Assembly: GCA_050181465.1 (NCBI GenBank)
Contig: JBFXDD010000016.1
Location: 1 to 64,000, forward strand
DNA length: 64,000 nucleotides
Origin: JACRLW01 sp050181465
GTDB lineage: Bacteria; Planctomycetota; UBA1135; UBA2386
Direction of reading: 5' to 3'
Notes under the pieces: generated by a model
Database searches by the model: none
What the model was told of the DNA's origin: nothing
Seen by the model: only the letters and a program-made list of their open reading frames with translations
Part shown: piece after piece, positions 36,768 through 45,385 of the stretch
Position numbering within the stretch: the stretch's first letter is position 1
Layout: each line of letters opens with the position of its first letter
Program-made: the position numbers and the translations under genes

Positions 36768-36883
36768 CCGTCGGATCGCCGGACCACCCGCGACGCTCGC
36801 GGGCGACGACGACTTCGTGGAGCGCGAGCTTAGGCCAAGCGCGGCCGGACGCGAGAGTTCGTGACGAGCTTTCTCGATCCGGA

Positions 36884-37135
36884 TCAGGAATCGTCGGACG
36901 GCGTGACGGGATCGGCGCCCGGACCTTCATCGGTGCTCTCGTCGTCGACGCTCCCGTGGAGCCGGGCCACCTTGCCGCGCACCTTCCGATTCTGCTTGCG
37001 GAGCATCTCGTTGCTCTGGCGCAACCGAGACAGCTCCGCCCAGATCGCCGAGACCTCGGCTCGGGTCAGCCGCAGTTCCGTCCCAGGATCGGAGTGACGT
37101 TCGAGCCAGGCGCGCAGATCCGGGAGCAGGGTCAT
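36884..37135 (-). CDS. small coiled-coil protein
   Basis: An 83-residue frame with a helical, heptad-like middle (EVSAIWAELSRLRQSNEMLRK) and an acidic tail. It lies between gltA and the tandem repeat. Similar small basic-then-acidic coiled-coil proteins occur in this phylum, but I recognise no family. The start is the ATG at 37135, right next to the repeat. It could be a false gene. Confidence 0.5.
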   Translation of the reverse strand: MTLLPDLRAWLERHSDPGTELRLTRAEVSAIWAELSRLRQSNEMLRKQNRKVRGKVARLHGSVDDESTDEGPGADPVTPSDDS

Positions 37136-37140
37136 CGCCG

Positions 37141-37320
37141 GAGTCTAGCCCGGACTATGCGTGAACTTCTGCTGCGATCGCCGCAAGTCGCGCCCGGCGG
37201 CGTCGCTACGTCGGCCCCTCCCTGGCAGCGTAGCTACGGCTACGCTTCGGTCGTCGACCGACGCAGCTCCTTGCCGGACATCGACCTGCGTCGATCTCGC
37301 GACGACGTTCTCGCGCAATC
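37141..37320. repeat. dispersed repeat, tandem unit A (180 bp)
   Basis: It is aligned without gaps to the next 180 bases; I count 34 differences, about 81% identity. It starts with TAGCCCGGACTATGCGTGAAC (first 20 bases at 37146-37165 are the conserved end) and contains TAGCTACGGCTACGCTTCGG (37231-37250), absent from the short copy at 23331-23460. No protein reading is plausible. Confidence 0.85.
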
Positions 37321-37500
37321 CAGGCTAGCCCGGGCGATCGGTGACCGTCTGCAGCGATCGCGGCAACTCGCGCCCGACCGCGTCGCTTCGTCGGCTCCTC
37401 CGTGGCAGGGTGGCTACGGCTACGCTTCGGTCGTCGCCCGGCGCAGATCCTTGCCAAGCAGCGACCCTCATCGATCTCGCGACGACGTTCACGAGTCGCC
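37321..37500. repeat. dispersed repeat, tandem unit B (180 bp)
   Basis: It follows unit A with an exact 180-base period. The conserved central 70 bases (TCGGCTCCTC to TCGTCG) and the TCGATCTCGCGACGACGTTC end are nearly unchanged, while the outer edges have drifted. The right end TTCACGAGTCG is inverted relative to the left end of unit A. It fills most of the gap before the DNRLRE protein gene. Confidence 0.85.
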
Positions 37501-37632
37501 CGTTCCAGACGAATGCGGTGGGGAGAATCGCGACCATGGCTGCGGACGGCCGCACCGCCCACAGCTCCACGCCGGCCGCTACACTTCTCCACCCACACCG
37601 CTCAGCCACAGCCCCGCAGCCCTCCGACCTCC

Positions 37633-38706
37633 ATGCGACTGCTTCCAACCGCACCCCTGTTCGCGCTCACTCTGACCGCGCTGGCCGGCCGCGCCCTCGC
37701 CCAGAATCCGACCGTGGATCTCTCGCCAGCGAAGGACAACACGATGTACACCGCCGATCCGGTGAGCGGGTCCAACGGCGCGGGAACACGCTTGTTCAGC
37801 GGCTACGACATCGGCGGCACGAACCGGCGCGCGCTGCTCGCCTTCCAGATCGCCGGCGCCGTCCCGGCTGGATCGACGATCCTGAGCGCCACGCTCGAAC
37901 TCGGCGTCGCCCAGACCCGCGCAGCCGCTCTGCCGGTGAACCTGCACCGGGTCTCCGCCGACTGGGGAGAACAGGGCTCGATCGCATCCAGCGGCCAGGG
38001 CGGCGGCGGTCAGGCCCAGACCGGCGACGCCACCTGGGACTTCGCGTTCTGGCCGACCACGCCGTGGCAAACCGCAGGCGGCGGCGGCGACTTCGTAGCG
38101 GCCCCGAGCGCGACCACGGTCGTGGGCAGCACCGGCCGATTCCAGTGGACGAGTCCGCAACTGATCGCCGACGCCCAAGCCATGCTGGATACCCCCGGCG
38201 GCAACTTCGGCTGGATCCTGATCACCGACGAGACCGGATCGGTCACGAGTGCCCGCGCTTTCCACTCCAGAGAAGCCGGCGCGGCCGACCGACCCAAGCT
38301 CACCCTCACCTATCTGCCGCCGGCCGCGACCGCGACCAGCTTCGGGACGGGCTGTAACGGAGGCGGTCCCACCCCACTGACCCTGTCCGCCAACGGGCTA
38401 CCGAGCGTCGGCAACGCCAACTTCGGCTTCGCTCTCGCCGGCGGCCCGACCGGCAACACACTCGGAATCGTCGACCTGTTCTTCCAACCCCAGGTTCCGC
38501 CCCTGCCGCTGGGCGGCGGGTGCTCGCTCTACGGCAACATCGGCACCCTGCTGACCGGCCTGGCGGCGACTCCGACCGTGCCGTTCGGCATTCCCAACAA
38601 CACCGCGCTCTACGGCTTCGAGTTGGTGTTCCAAGCCATCGTGTTCGACACGTCGACGTTCTCGCTCGCGGCTTCCAACGGCGTGTCGATTCGCGTCGGC
38701 GCCTGA
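37633..38706 (+). CDS. secreted DNRLRE-domain protein with C-terminal beta module
   Basis: The 357-residue protein has a signal peptide (LFALTLTALAGRALAQ). Residues 25-235 read as a DNRLRE/CBM96-like beta domain (RRALLAFQIAGAVPAGSTIL near 57, ATLELGV, LPVNLHRVSADWGE, RPKLTLTYLPP at the end). The final 120 residues, from FGTGCNG, are the secreted module: PLTLSANGLPSVG, LYGFELVFQAIVFDTSTF, SNGVSIRVG. DNRLRE proteins often occur with polysaccharide-active enzymes. Its 3' 97 bases overlap the convergent DUF6473-like gene. Confidence 0.82.
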   Translation: MRLLPTAPLFALTLTALAGRALAQNPTVDLSPAKDNTMYTADPVSGSNGAGTRLFSGYDIGGTNRRALLAFQIAGAVPAGSTILSATLELGVAQTRAAALPVNLHRVSADWGEQGSIASSGQGGGGQAQTGDATWDFAFWPTTPWQTAGGGGDFVAAPSATTVVGSTGRFQWTSPQLIADAQAMLDTPGGNFGWILITDETGSVTSARAFHSREAGAADRPKLTLTYLPPAATATSFGTGCNGGGPTPLTLSANGLPSVGNANFGFALAGGPTGNTLGIVDLFFQPQVPPLPLGGGCSLYGNIGTLLTGLAATPTVPFGIPNNTALYGFELVFQAIVFDTSTFSLAASNGVSIRVGA

Positions 38707-39635
38707 GCCTCGGCTTCCGTCCAGCTGGCCGGCAATACGCGCAGCACGGCTGCCGCAGCGTCCTCGTGCATCGCCGACGACGGATAGTAGGCGTTGTGCG
38801 TCCAACGCAGCGCGGGGTCTTCGCCGGTCCCCGCATCGGCCGGGGACACCGTCACAGGACTGCCGTCGCGCGACGAGCGCAAGGGTTCGGGACTACCGCG
38901 CATCGTGACACAGCGCGCCGCACGATCCGCGAGCGGCTCGATCACCTCGAGCATGCGCGCGTCCACCAACTGTGGGTACTCGCCGAACAGCGCGGACACC
39001 GAGTGATAACGCGGTCGATGCGAAGGCGACCGACGGCTGAACCACAACAGGAGCTTCGGGACCCGGATCGACGCCAGTAACTCACGATAGCTGTCCAGCC
39101 AGTCGGCCTGGGTCTGCGCGACCAAGCTTCGAACCTCGGCTCTGCCGAAGGTGGAGTTCCAGCGATTGAGGACTCCACGCAGCCACGGCGACCGCCACCC
39201 GACCAGGTCGTTCTGGAGGACTCGCTGCCACGCGAGGTCCGCCGCGATCGGCGATTCTGCACCGTCGAGCCGCACCCTCTCGCGGCCCTCCGTGCGCATG
39301 CGGGGGTTGTCGGCACTTCGCCCCGACATGACCTGCACGACGACGAAGCGCGCGCGATTCGCGAGCGACAAGAACTCCGGCGAAAGGAAGCATCGCGGTC
39401 CGGCGCCGGCGATGCCGAGATTGAGCGCCGGCAGGCCGATCGAGTCGCCGACCAGTTCCGGCCACGGTTCGCGAACCAGACAGCCGAAGGTCTGCGCGGC
39501 GCCCAGACATGCGAAGTAGCTCCCGGCGGCGAAGTCCCGCGGCGAAGGGCCACGCAACCAATCGCCGCCCTCCCATGCGCGGAAGAGTCGGTAGTCGACG
39601 ACGGCACGATCGCGACGTTGGTAACCGAGGGACAC
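38610..39635 (-). CDS. DUF6473-like protein
   Basis: The 341-residue protein resembles DUF6473 proteins: LGAAQTFGCLVREPWPEL near residue 44, LGIAGAGPRCFL, and NRARFVVVQVMSGRSADN. In other bacteria this family occurs near sulfotransferases; its reaction is unknown. The start is a GTG at 39635. The last 30 or so residues are encoded antisense to the secreted module of the neighbouring gene and look like read-through translation; the true end of the fold is probably near RVLPASW. Confidence 0.68.
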   Translation of the reverse strand: MSLGYQRRDRAVVDYRLFRAWEGGDWLRGPSPRDFAAGSYFACLGAAQTFGCLVREPWPELVGDSIGLPALNLGIAGAGPRCFLSPEFLSLANRARFVVVQVMSGRSADNPRMRTEGRERVRLDGAESPIAADLAWQRVLQNDLVGWRSPWLRGVLNRWNSTFGRAEVRSLVAQTQADWLDSYRELLASIRVPKLLLWFSRRSPSHRPRYHSVSALFGEYPQLVDARMLEVIEPLADRAARCVTMRGSPEPLRSSRDGSPVTVSPADAGTGEDPALRWTHNAYYPSSAMHEDAAAAVLRVLPASWTEAEAQAPTRIDTPLEAASENVDVSNTMAWNTNSKP

Positions 39636-39685
39636 GGCGAAAGGACTGTAGCCGGCTCCGCACTAAGCTGCTCGCCACACGAACC

Positions 39686-40051
39686 ATGACCTACGCCGCC
39701 TACAAGATCCTGCACTTCCTCGGGCTCGCGCTGATCCTGCTCGCGGTCGGCTCGCAACTCGGACGCAGACAGGATGGTGCTCGCACGTGGCGGCCGGCCG
39801 CATGGCTCCACGGCGTCGGCGCAGTCTTCATGTTGGTCGCCGGCTTCGGCCTCATGGCACGGACCGGAATTCAACACGGCAGCCCGTGGCCGACCTGGCT
39901 GTGGATGAAGTTCGGGGTCTGGGGCGTGCTCGCGTTTGCGCCGGTGGTACTGCGACGTTCGTCACACAAAGCCGCGATCCTCGGAATCGTCGCGATCGCT
40001 GCGCTGCTCGTCGCCGCATGGTCGGCGCTCTACAAGCCATTCCTGGGTTGA
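39686..40051 (+). CDS. small four-helix membrane protein
   Basis: The 121-residue protein has four hydrophobic segments: LHFLGLALILLAVGSQL, LHGVGAVFMLVAGFGLM, WMKFGVWGVLAFAPVVL and AAILGIVAIAALLVAAWSAL. A His in the first helix and a His-Gly before the second recall haem-binding or SirB-like membrane proteins, but the match is weak. It is divergent from the DUF6473-like gene. Function unknown. Confidence 0.65.
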   Translation: MTYAAYKILHFLGLALILLAVGSQLGRRQDGARTWRPAAWLHGVGAVFMLVAGFGLMARTGIQHGSPWPTWLWMKFGVWGVLAFAPVVLRRSSHKAAILGIVAIAALLVAAWSALYKPFLG

Positions 40052-40078
40052 GCGCCAGAGGGAGCCGGCGTGGTCGCG

Positions 40079-40645
40079 TCAGTGAGCAGCCATGTGCTCG
40101 ATCACGATGCGGACCCCGAGCCCGATGAGCACGAGCCCGGCGACCGGCTCCGCAAGACGACCGAAGCGGCTGCCGAGCCGGCGACCGAGACCCAGTGCCG
40201 GAATGCACGTCAGAGTCGTGATCGCGGCGACCACGAAGCAGGTCGACAACAGCGGAACGCCTAGCGCGAAGAACCCGAAGCCGGCTGCGAGAGCATCCAG
40301 GCTGGTCGCGATCGCCAGAGAGATCAGCACCGCGAGGCGAAGGGGATCACGGCGAGTCGCTTCGTCGACCTCACCGCGGATCCCATGCACGATCATCTTG
40401 AGACCGATGACCGCGAGCAGCGCGAACGCGATCCAGTGATCGAAGGCCTCGATCCATTCATGAAGCGTGGCGGCACACGCCCACCCGATCGCCGGCATCA
40501 GGCCCTGGAACACGCCGAACACCACCGGAAGGCGGATCATCGAGCGCACGGAGAGACTCGGATGCGCGACCGCTGCCGCCACGCAGATGGCGATCGCGTC
40601 GACTGCCAGCGCGAGTGCGGTGAGGACGACGCCGACGTCGATCAC
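40079..40645 (-). CDS. mntP: manganese efflux pump MntP
   Basis: The 188-residue length equals that of E. coli MntP. Six hydrophobic segments are visible. The two conserved Asp-containing helices are present: ALALAVDAIAICVAAAV near residue 8 and SLAIATSLDALAAGFGF near 115. GVFQGLMPAIGW is also typical. It exports Mn(II) across the inner membrane. The start is a GTG at 40645, overlapping the DUF1080 stop by 4 bases (GTGA). I see no Mn riboswitch upstream because the gene is internal to the operon. Confidence 0.88.
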   Translation of the reverse strand: MIDVGVVLTALALAVDAIAICVAAAVAHPSLSVRSMIRLPVVFGVFQGLMPAIGWACAATLHEWIEAFDHWIAFALLAVIGLKMIVHGIRGEVDEATRRDPLRLAVLISLAIATSLDALAAGFGFFALGVPLLSTCFVVAAITTLTCIPALGLGRRLGSRFGRLAEPVAGLVLIGLGVRIVIEHMAAH

Positions 40646-41349
40646 GAATCGAGCGGCGCGAGGTCGACCTTGCGGAACTCGCACACAGCACCTTCGGCTT
40701 GGATCGCGATCTGTCCGCGGTCCGCCGTGCAATCGGTGCCGTGGTTCACGAGTTCACCGTTGACCTCGATGCGTACTTCGCGGTCGCGGCACTCGATCAC
40801 CATCGTGTTCCACTCGCCGAGCGGGCGTTCACTCCCATCCGTGAGGTTGAGAATTCGACGGCGCTTGTTGCCGTCGACACCCCATTCCGCAGGCGGGCCA
40901 CGCCGCGCCTCCATGTCGGGAACACGGATGTCTTCACCGATGCACCAGAAATCGCCGGCGTTGTTGACGTGGAGCTGACACTCGATCGACTGCGGAAACA
41001 TGCTGTAGAGGCGGCGCGGCGTGGAGGAATGAACCAGGATCCCGCAGTTGCCCGGCTCACCCGGCCAGCGCCATTCGACGGTGAGTCGATAGTTCGAGTA
41101 CGAAGCGTCGGTGATCAGATGTCCCTGTGGCTTGCCGTTGCTGACCAGCACGCCATCGCGCACGAAGAAGGAAGGCGGAACTTCGGCGCCGCCGTCCGCG
41201 GCTGGAATGTCGGCGTGCCAGCCAATCAAGTCTGTGCCGTTGAAGAGGTGCACGACCGTCGGCGACTCAGGGGTCGACGAATGGCACGCGGCGAGCGACA
41301 AGGAAGACACCGAGAGCGCGGCGATGCGCACGAACCAGGGAAGCGGCAT
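40642..41349 (-). CDS. DUF1080 (3-keto-disaccharide hydrolase-type) lipoprotein
   Basis: The 235-residue protein has a lipobox LAAC near residue 21. The DUF1080 lectin-like fold follows: HLFNGTDLIGWHAD near 35, DGVLVSNGKPQGHLIT, YRLTVEWRWPGEPGNCGIL near 90, and a terminal IAIQAEGAVCEFRKVDL. These proteins are abundant in planctomycetes and are thought to bind or cleave oxidised disaccharides. It is the first gene of a pair with mntP; the coupling looks incidental. Confidence 0.88.
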   Translation of the reverse strand: MPLPWFVRIAALSVSSLSLAACHSSTPESPTVVHLFNGTDLIGWHADIPAADGGAEVPPSFFVRDGVLVSNGKPQGHLITDASYSNYRLTVEWRWPGEPGNCGILVHSSTPRRLYSMFPQSIECQLHVNNAGDFWCIGEDIRVPDMEARRGPPAEWGVDGNKRRRILNLTDGSERPLGEWNTMVIECRDREVRIEVNGELVNHGTDCTADRGQIAIQAEGAVCEFRKVDLAPLDS

Positions 41350-41726
41350 GGTGCGCTGAGCGTCCAGGACCGTCGGTCGGCTCGCAACGATTCCTCGTCC
41401 GCATTCGGACTCCGCCGAACCTCGATGGCGGCTCGCGCGCCAGGCCCGATCCCGCACCGACAGCCATCGGTGGCTGGACAGCCGAGTTCGGTTGCCTCGT
41501 TTCGATCAAGGGGCCATGCCGTCGGACCGTCCATCATCGACCGCGACCGCTGGCGAAGGGAATGCACTTGCGCGGGCTGGAGCCGACGTTAGCTTCCCGG
41601 CGGTTTCCCGCGCTCGTTGCTCACCTCAGTAGCCCCTCACCGGGGCGGCGATCCGAGGCGAAGCGGCGGGTCTCTCTCCGAACCGATCGATCTCGAAGTG
41701 ATCGATCCGAAAGCCCATGGTGTGCA
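41350..41726. other. 377-base stretch without a gene
   Basis: It lies between the divergent DUF1080 lipoprotein and the sigma factor genes, so it should hold both promoters. Just before the sigma gene, GATCGATC occurs twice, 7 bases apart (41689-41711). No tRNA, hairpin with T-run or recognisable protein is seen. Confidence 0.4.
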
Positions 41727-42317
41727 ATGGAAGAGAAAGCTCCGGCGGTCTCTTGGGACGAGGCGTTTCGAGCCCTCTCGACACGTTGGAGTCGGCGTCA
41801 AATCCGCGGATTCGACCCCGAGGACTTGGCACAGGAAGTGCTCGCACGCGTCTGGGTCTGGCTCAATAAACCCGAGGATGCCGACTCGCGTGCAGGCAAC
41901 TCGGCGACGAGAGCGACCTTCGGACCGCCCCAGCGAGTGCTGATGGGCTTCGCTCATCGATTGGAGAAAGAGTGCATCCGAGACAAGACGCGAACCCAGT
42001 GTCGATTCATCCCATTGACGACCGCTGTCGACGCCGCGAAACACGATGAGGACGGCGCGGAGATCGAGATCCTCGACGAGGTCGGGCTTGCGAGCCCCAT
42101 CGCCGAACCGCAACGCTGCATCACATCCGAAGAGTTGACGCGAGGAATCAAGCTCACACCGCGCGATCGACACTTGCTGACAATGCTCACGGAAGGGTTG
42201 GGCACGGTGGAGCTCTCGGCGAACCTCCATTGTTCGGAGGCCGCGGTCGACTCTCGGAAACGACGACTCTTCGCAAAGATCCGCGCCGTCGTTGATCCCG
42301 CGAAACTCGACCCTTGA
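41727..42317 (+). CDS. ECF-like RNA polymerase sigma factor
   Basis: The 196-residue protein has a region 2 signature GFDPEDLAQEVLARVWVWL near residues 30-48 and a region 4 HTH near the end: LTPRDRHLLTMLTEGLGTVE and SEAAVDSRKRRLFAKIR. The spacing between them (about 60 residues, polar) fits ECF sigma factors. No anti-sigma gene is recognised; the next gene encodes a membrane-anchored protein with a short cytoplasmic tail. The start is the ATG at 41727. Confidence 0.8.
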   Translation: MEEKAPAVSWDEAFRALSTRWSRRQIRGFDPEDLAQEVLARVWVWLNKPEDADSRAGNSATRATFGPPQRVLMGFAHRLEKECIRDKTRTQCRFIPLTTAVDAAKHDEDGAEIEILDEVGLASPIAEPQRCITSEELTRGIKLTPRDRHLLTMLTEGLGTVELSANLHCSEAAVDSRKRRLFAKIRAVVDPAKLDP

Positions 42318-42466
42318 CCGCCGAGCAGAACCCGAAGTGACGACGAGTCGCCCTCCCGCCAGGGCCAGGGGGCGTGGAGGACGAGGCACGGAGGTCCTGT
42401 CGATTCGAGTCGGCGATTTTGCCGAGAAAAGCGACGGAATCTCTCTCGTCCGGTCACTACCCAGAT

Positions 42467-43465
42467 ATGGGACGGCAGTTCGGAGCCCAAGTCGAAAGGA
42501 TGCCCAGGAGAATTGCTCCCACCCACTCGACGTCACGGCTCGCACTGACCGCGATCGCGGCCGGCGGCCTCGCTGCCATGGGATGGTGGTGGGCGATTCC
42601 CGCTCACGAGCGTCCGACGGACTCGACTCGCATAGGGGATGCGTGGATCGCCGGACCCGGTGTCGACTCGGCTGGCGAGGAGTGGACTCGGCCGAAGAGT
42701 CCATCGTTTGCTCCGGCGATCGAGACGACGCCAGAGGTAGGTCTCCCCCGCAATATCCTCGAGTGGGCCTCGGGCGCGACGGCGACCGACATCGAAGGCT
42801 CGCGGCCCGAGCCCGCGCCAACGATCGCGGACAGCGCTTGCACCCAGGAGGACGACGACTCGACCCACTTGGACCGTTCCTCGTTCGAGCAGTACTTGCG
42901 AGACATCCTCGATGTCATTCGGACCGAGTGCCCGGCTGATGCCTACGTCGATGCGATCCGGAACGTCCAGGCTCGCGCACCCGTTTCGACCTTGGGAATC
43001 CTCTCCGACTCGGAGTTGGCGGAGACCTACGCCGTGACCACCTTCGCGCTGGCAAAGCAGTTCCTCTACTGGGCATCGGAACATCGGATCGTCGAGCGCT
43101 CCAATGCACGTGCGAGAGAGCAACTGGCAGCCGATCCACAGCGACTGCGGGCGAGCTTGCGACACAACCATCAACTCGCTGCGGCGTTCTCCGGGTTCTT
43201 CGCGATCCTCCCGAAGGTGCCTGAAGCGATTGCCGACGGGACGATCCGAATCGACATCGATCGGCCACGCAACGCAACGTCACTCGAACGATGGGACCCG
43301 CAGCATCTGCATCAGGCAACCGCTCAGTCGTTCCATGACTACCCGAAGAAGGCGTTGATGAGCTTCTGGTGGCAGTCAGGACCCTGGCGAATCAGCATGA
43401 AGCTCTCCGATTCCGTGTGGCCGAAGGAGGTCCTCGATTCGATTCGAAACCCCTCGGATCGGTAG
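42467..43465 (+). CDS. membrane-anchored exported protein of unknown function
   Basis: The 332-residue protein has about 23 basic residues, one hydrophobic helix (LALTAIAAGGLAAMGWWWAI), then a Pro/Thr-rich spacer and a helical domain from about residue 130. An in-frame ATG at 42500 is an alternative start. It follows the sigma factor by 149 bases. The cytoplasmic tail is too short for a typical anti-sigma domain, so a regulatory link is only a guess. No family recognised. Confidence 0.62.
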   Translation: MGRQFGAQVERMPRRIAPTHSTSRLALTAIAAGGLAAMGWWWAIPAHERPTDSTRIGDAWIAGPGVDSAGEEWTRPKSPSFAPAIETTPEVGLPRNILEWASGATATDIEGSRPEPAPTIADSACTQEDDDSTHLDRSSFEQYLRDILDVIRTECPADAYVDAIRNVQARAPVSTLGILSDSELAETYAVTTFALAKQFLYWASEHRIVERSNARAREQLAADPQRLRASLRHNHQLAAAFSGFFAILPKVPEAIADGTIRIDIDRPRNATSLERWDPQHLHQATAQSFHDYPKKALMSFWWQSGPWRISMKLSDSVWPKEVLDSIRNPSDR

Positions 43466-43503
43466 CCATCTCCAGTCTCCGACTGCACAGAGTCCGCACT
43501 TCG

Positions 43504-43509
43504 AAGGAG
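43504..43509 (+). promoter_or_regulatory. strong ribosome binding site
   Basis: AAGGAG, 6 bases before the ATG at 43516. It is notable because most genes of the window have no Shine-Dalgarno sequence; it suggests high translation of the cysteine-rich protein and fixes its start. Confidence 0.7.
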
Positions 43510-43515
43510 CGGAAT

Positions 43516-44133
43516 ATGAAGACTCGGAATACCTCACGAGGCATCGTCGCGTTCTCACCGGCCGTAGCATTGCTCCTCGCGATCGATGCGCCGCACGGCA
43601 CCGACCACCACCCAGTTGGTGCACTCGATCCGACGTGCGCCTGCGCAGCGAATCCGACCGACGATGGCTACTACGAAGATGGCGTGTGGCTGACGCTCAC
43701 CGCATACGGAAGCAACGCAGTGGGCAACATCGTGATCACGATGACCGCGGAAGATGGAACGTGCTCGACCTCATGCGAAGCGCAATCCGGATGCAGCGCG
43801 ACGTTGCGCTTCACCGCGATCGGCCCGTTTCAAACTCCCGGCAACAAGCTCTGTCTGCCGTTTCACGCCGATGAGTCGGCTTACGACTGCACCAATGAGC
43901 AGGACGCCAACACCGGGCTGTGGCAGTGTTGCGTCCAGCGAGGCCAGGACTCGTACGTGAATTCGTGGGAGTGGCGGCGAGTCGTAACTGTCGGATGCGG
44001 CAATGGCGGCAGTTGGAGTGAAGTGATCACGGCACCGTTCACTCCGGGCGTTCCGGCGAGCCAACCGGTTGTCGCGGAGTGCCGCTGGGGCCTGGACTGC
44101 GCGGGGTGTGTTCTGGTGCAACCACCCGGCTGA
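43516..44133 (+). CDS. cysteine-rich secreted protein
   Basis: The 205-residue protein has an N-terminal signal-like segment (IVAFSPAVALLLAIDAP). The mature part has about 13 cysteines, in clusters CACAA, CSTSCEAQSGC, WQCC and CRWGLDCAGC. This points to a disulfide-stabilised extracellular fold. No family is recognised. The good ribosome binding site and its position behind the sigma factor gene suggest an abundant, possibly sigma-controlled exported product. Confidence 0.68.
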   Translation: MKTRNTSRGIVAFSPAVALLLAIDAPHGTDHHPVGALDPTCACAANPTDDGYYEDGVWLTLTAYGSNAVGNIVITMTAEDGTCSTSCEAQSGCSATLRFTAIGPFQTPGNKLCLPFHADESAYDCTNEQDANTGLWQCCVQRGQDSYVNSWEWRRVVTVGCGNGGSWSEVITAPFTPGVPASQPVVAECRWGLDCAGCVLVQPPG

Positions 44134-44252
44134 TCGGTGGCAGGGAGCGTTCTGCCGACAGCCGGTGAACGGTTCCATGCCGTACCGCGTCCGAAGCGCC
44201 CACGAGCGGCGAGAACCGCTCCAGTTCCCTGGCGTACCAGTCCGATAGGACG

Positions 44253-44651
44253 GTGGTGAGCTTCCGAGTCGATCCGTCCAGCACGACGCCGCCCTCGCAG
44301 CAGATCGTCGATTGGCTGCTCGATCGCGTTGCCAGCGGCGAACTGGTGGAGGGCGATCGATTGCCGAGCGTGCGACAGCTCGCGGAACAGGCGCTCGTGA
44401 ATCCAAACACCGTGGGACGTGCCTATCGCGATCTCGAATGGCTCGGAGTGGCGGTCGGTCGCAACGGCAGCGGCGTCTTCGTCACGGCGGACGGCCCAGA
44501 CCTCGCACGCGCCCGTCGCCTCGACGCAACTCATACAGCGTTCGTCGCAGCGCTCGAACATGCGCTGCGCGCCGGCCACACGCCAGAGTCACTCGCACAA
44601 CTATTCGAACTGCATACGAGCGCAGTCACCGAGGGAATCGGAGAACGATGA
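44253..44651 (+). CDS. GntR-family regulator, YtrA type
   Basis: The 132-residue protein has the GntR winged HTH: PPSQQIVDWLLDRVASGEL, DRLPSVRQLAEQALVNPNTV and RAYRDLEWLGVAVGRNGSGV. The C-terminus is only a short helical dimerisation tail, as in the YtrA subfamily that controls ABC transporter operons. A 12-bp palindrome GTCCGATAGGAC (44240-44251) precedes the GTG start and could be part of its operator. The stop overlaps the ABC ATPase start (ATGA). Confidence 0.88.
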   Translation: MVSFRVDPSSTTPPSQQIVDWLLDRVASGELVEGDRLPSVRQLAEQALVNPNTVGRAYRDLEWLGVAVGRNGSGVFVTADGPDLARARRLDATHTAFVAALEHALRAGHTPESLAQLFELHTSAVTEGIGER

Positions 44652-45385
44652 TGGAGAAGGTACTGGTCGCCGACCGAGTCGGCTATCGCTACGGCAAACG
44701 CCGTGTCCTCGACAATCTCTCACTCGAACTGAGTCGAGGCAGTCTCACCGTTCTGCTCGGCGCCAACGGAGTCGGCAAGACCACGCTCATGCACTTGGCC
44801 CTCGGTCTGCTCAGGCCGCGCGAGGGCACCTTGCGAGTCTTCGGTCTCGACCCTCTTCGGAATCCCCGTGAAGTGCGCGAGCGCATCGGCTTCGTGCCGT
44901 CCGAGCCCGACGCGCCGAAGTGGATGACACTGCACGACCTGCGTGCATTCCTGCGGCCGCAGTATCCGCGCTGGAGTGACGCGCTGCTCGGCGAGCTGAT
45001 CACGCGACTGCGAGTGCCTGCAACGACCCCGTTTCGCACGATGTCGCGGGGCGAAGGCATGAAGGCGATGCTGGTCGCAGCTCTGGCCTGTCGACCGTCG
45101 CTGCTTCTGCTCGACGAGCCCTTCGCAGGATTGGACCCCTTGGCTCGCGACGAGGTCTTGACCGGGGTGGTGGGTTCGCTGCGCGACGACGGCACGACGG
45201 TCCTCTGCACGACGCATGATCTCGAGGCTGCCGCGCGCATCGCCGACCATGTTGCCGTGCTCGCCGACGGCAAGATCGTGCGTGAAGGGCCGATCACCGA
45301 GTTCATCCCAGCCGACAAGAGTGCGCTGGATGCGCTACGGGAGACCGTCGTCGCACAGATTCGACAGGTGCAGCCATGCGGATGA
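44648..45385 (+). CDS. ABC transporter ATP-binding protein
   Basis: The 245-residue protein has Walker A GANGVGKTT near residues 38-46, Walker B LLLLDEPFAGLD near 155-166, and the switch His in CTTHDLE. The signature reads MSRGEGMK in place of LSGGQ, a variant common in YtrB/CcmA-like exporters. It is translationally coupled to the GntR gene and overlaps the first permease gene by 10 bases. It should energise the two permeases that follow. Confidence 0.92.
   Translation: MMEKVLVADRVGYRYGKRRVLDNLSLELSRGSLTVLLGANGVGKTTLMHLALGLLRPREGTLRVFGLDPLRNPREVRERIGFVPSEPDAPKWMTLHDLRAFLRPQYPRWSDALLGELITRLRVPATTPFRTMSRGEGMKAMLVAALACRPSLLLLDEPFAGLDPLARDEVLTGVVGSLRDDGTTVLCTTHDLEAAARIADHVAVLADGKIVREGPITEFIPADKSALDALRETVVAQIRQVQPCG

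Noticed and set aside
37141..37500. CRISPR-like array
   Set aside because: Only two long units without spacers; no cas genes nearby.
42467..43465. Anti-sigma factor assignment for the gene after the sigma factor
   Set aside because: The cytoplasmic part before the membrane helix is only about 23 residues and no zinc or anti-sigma motif is seen.
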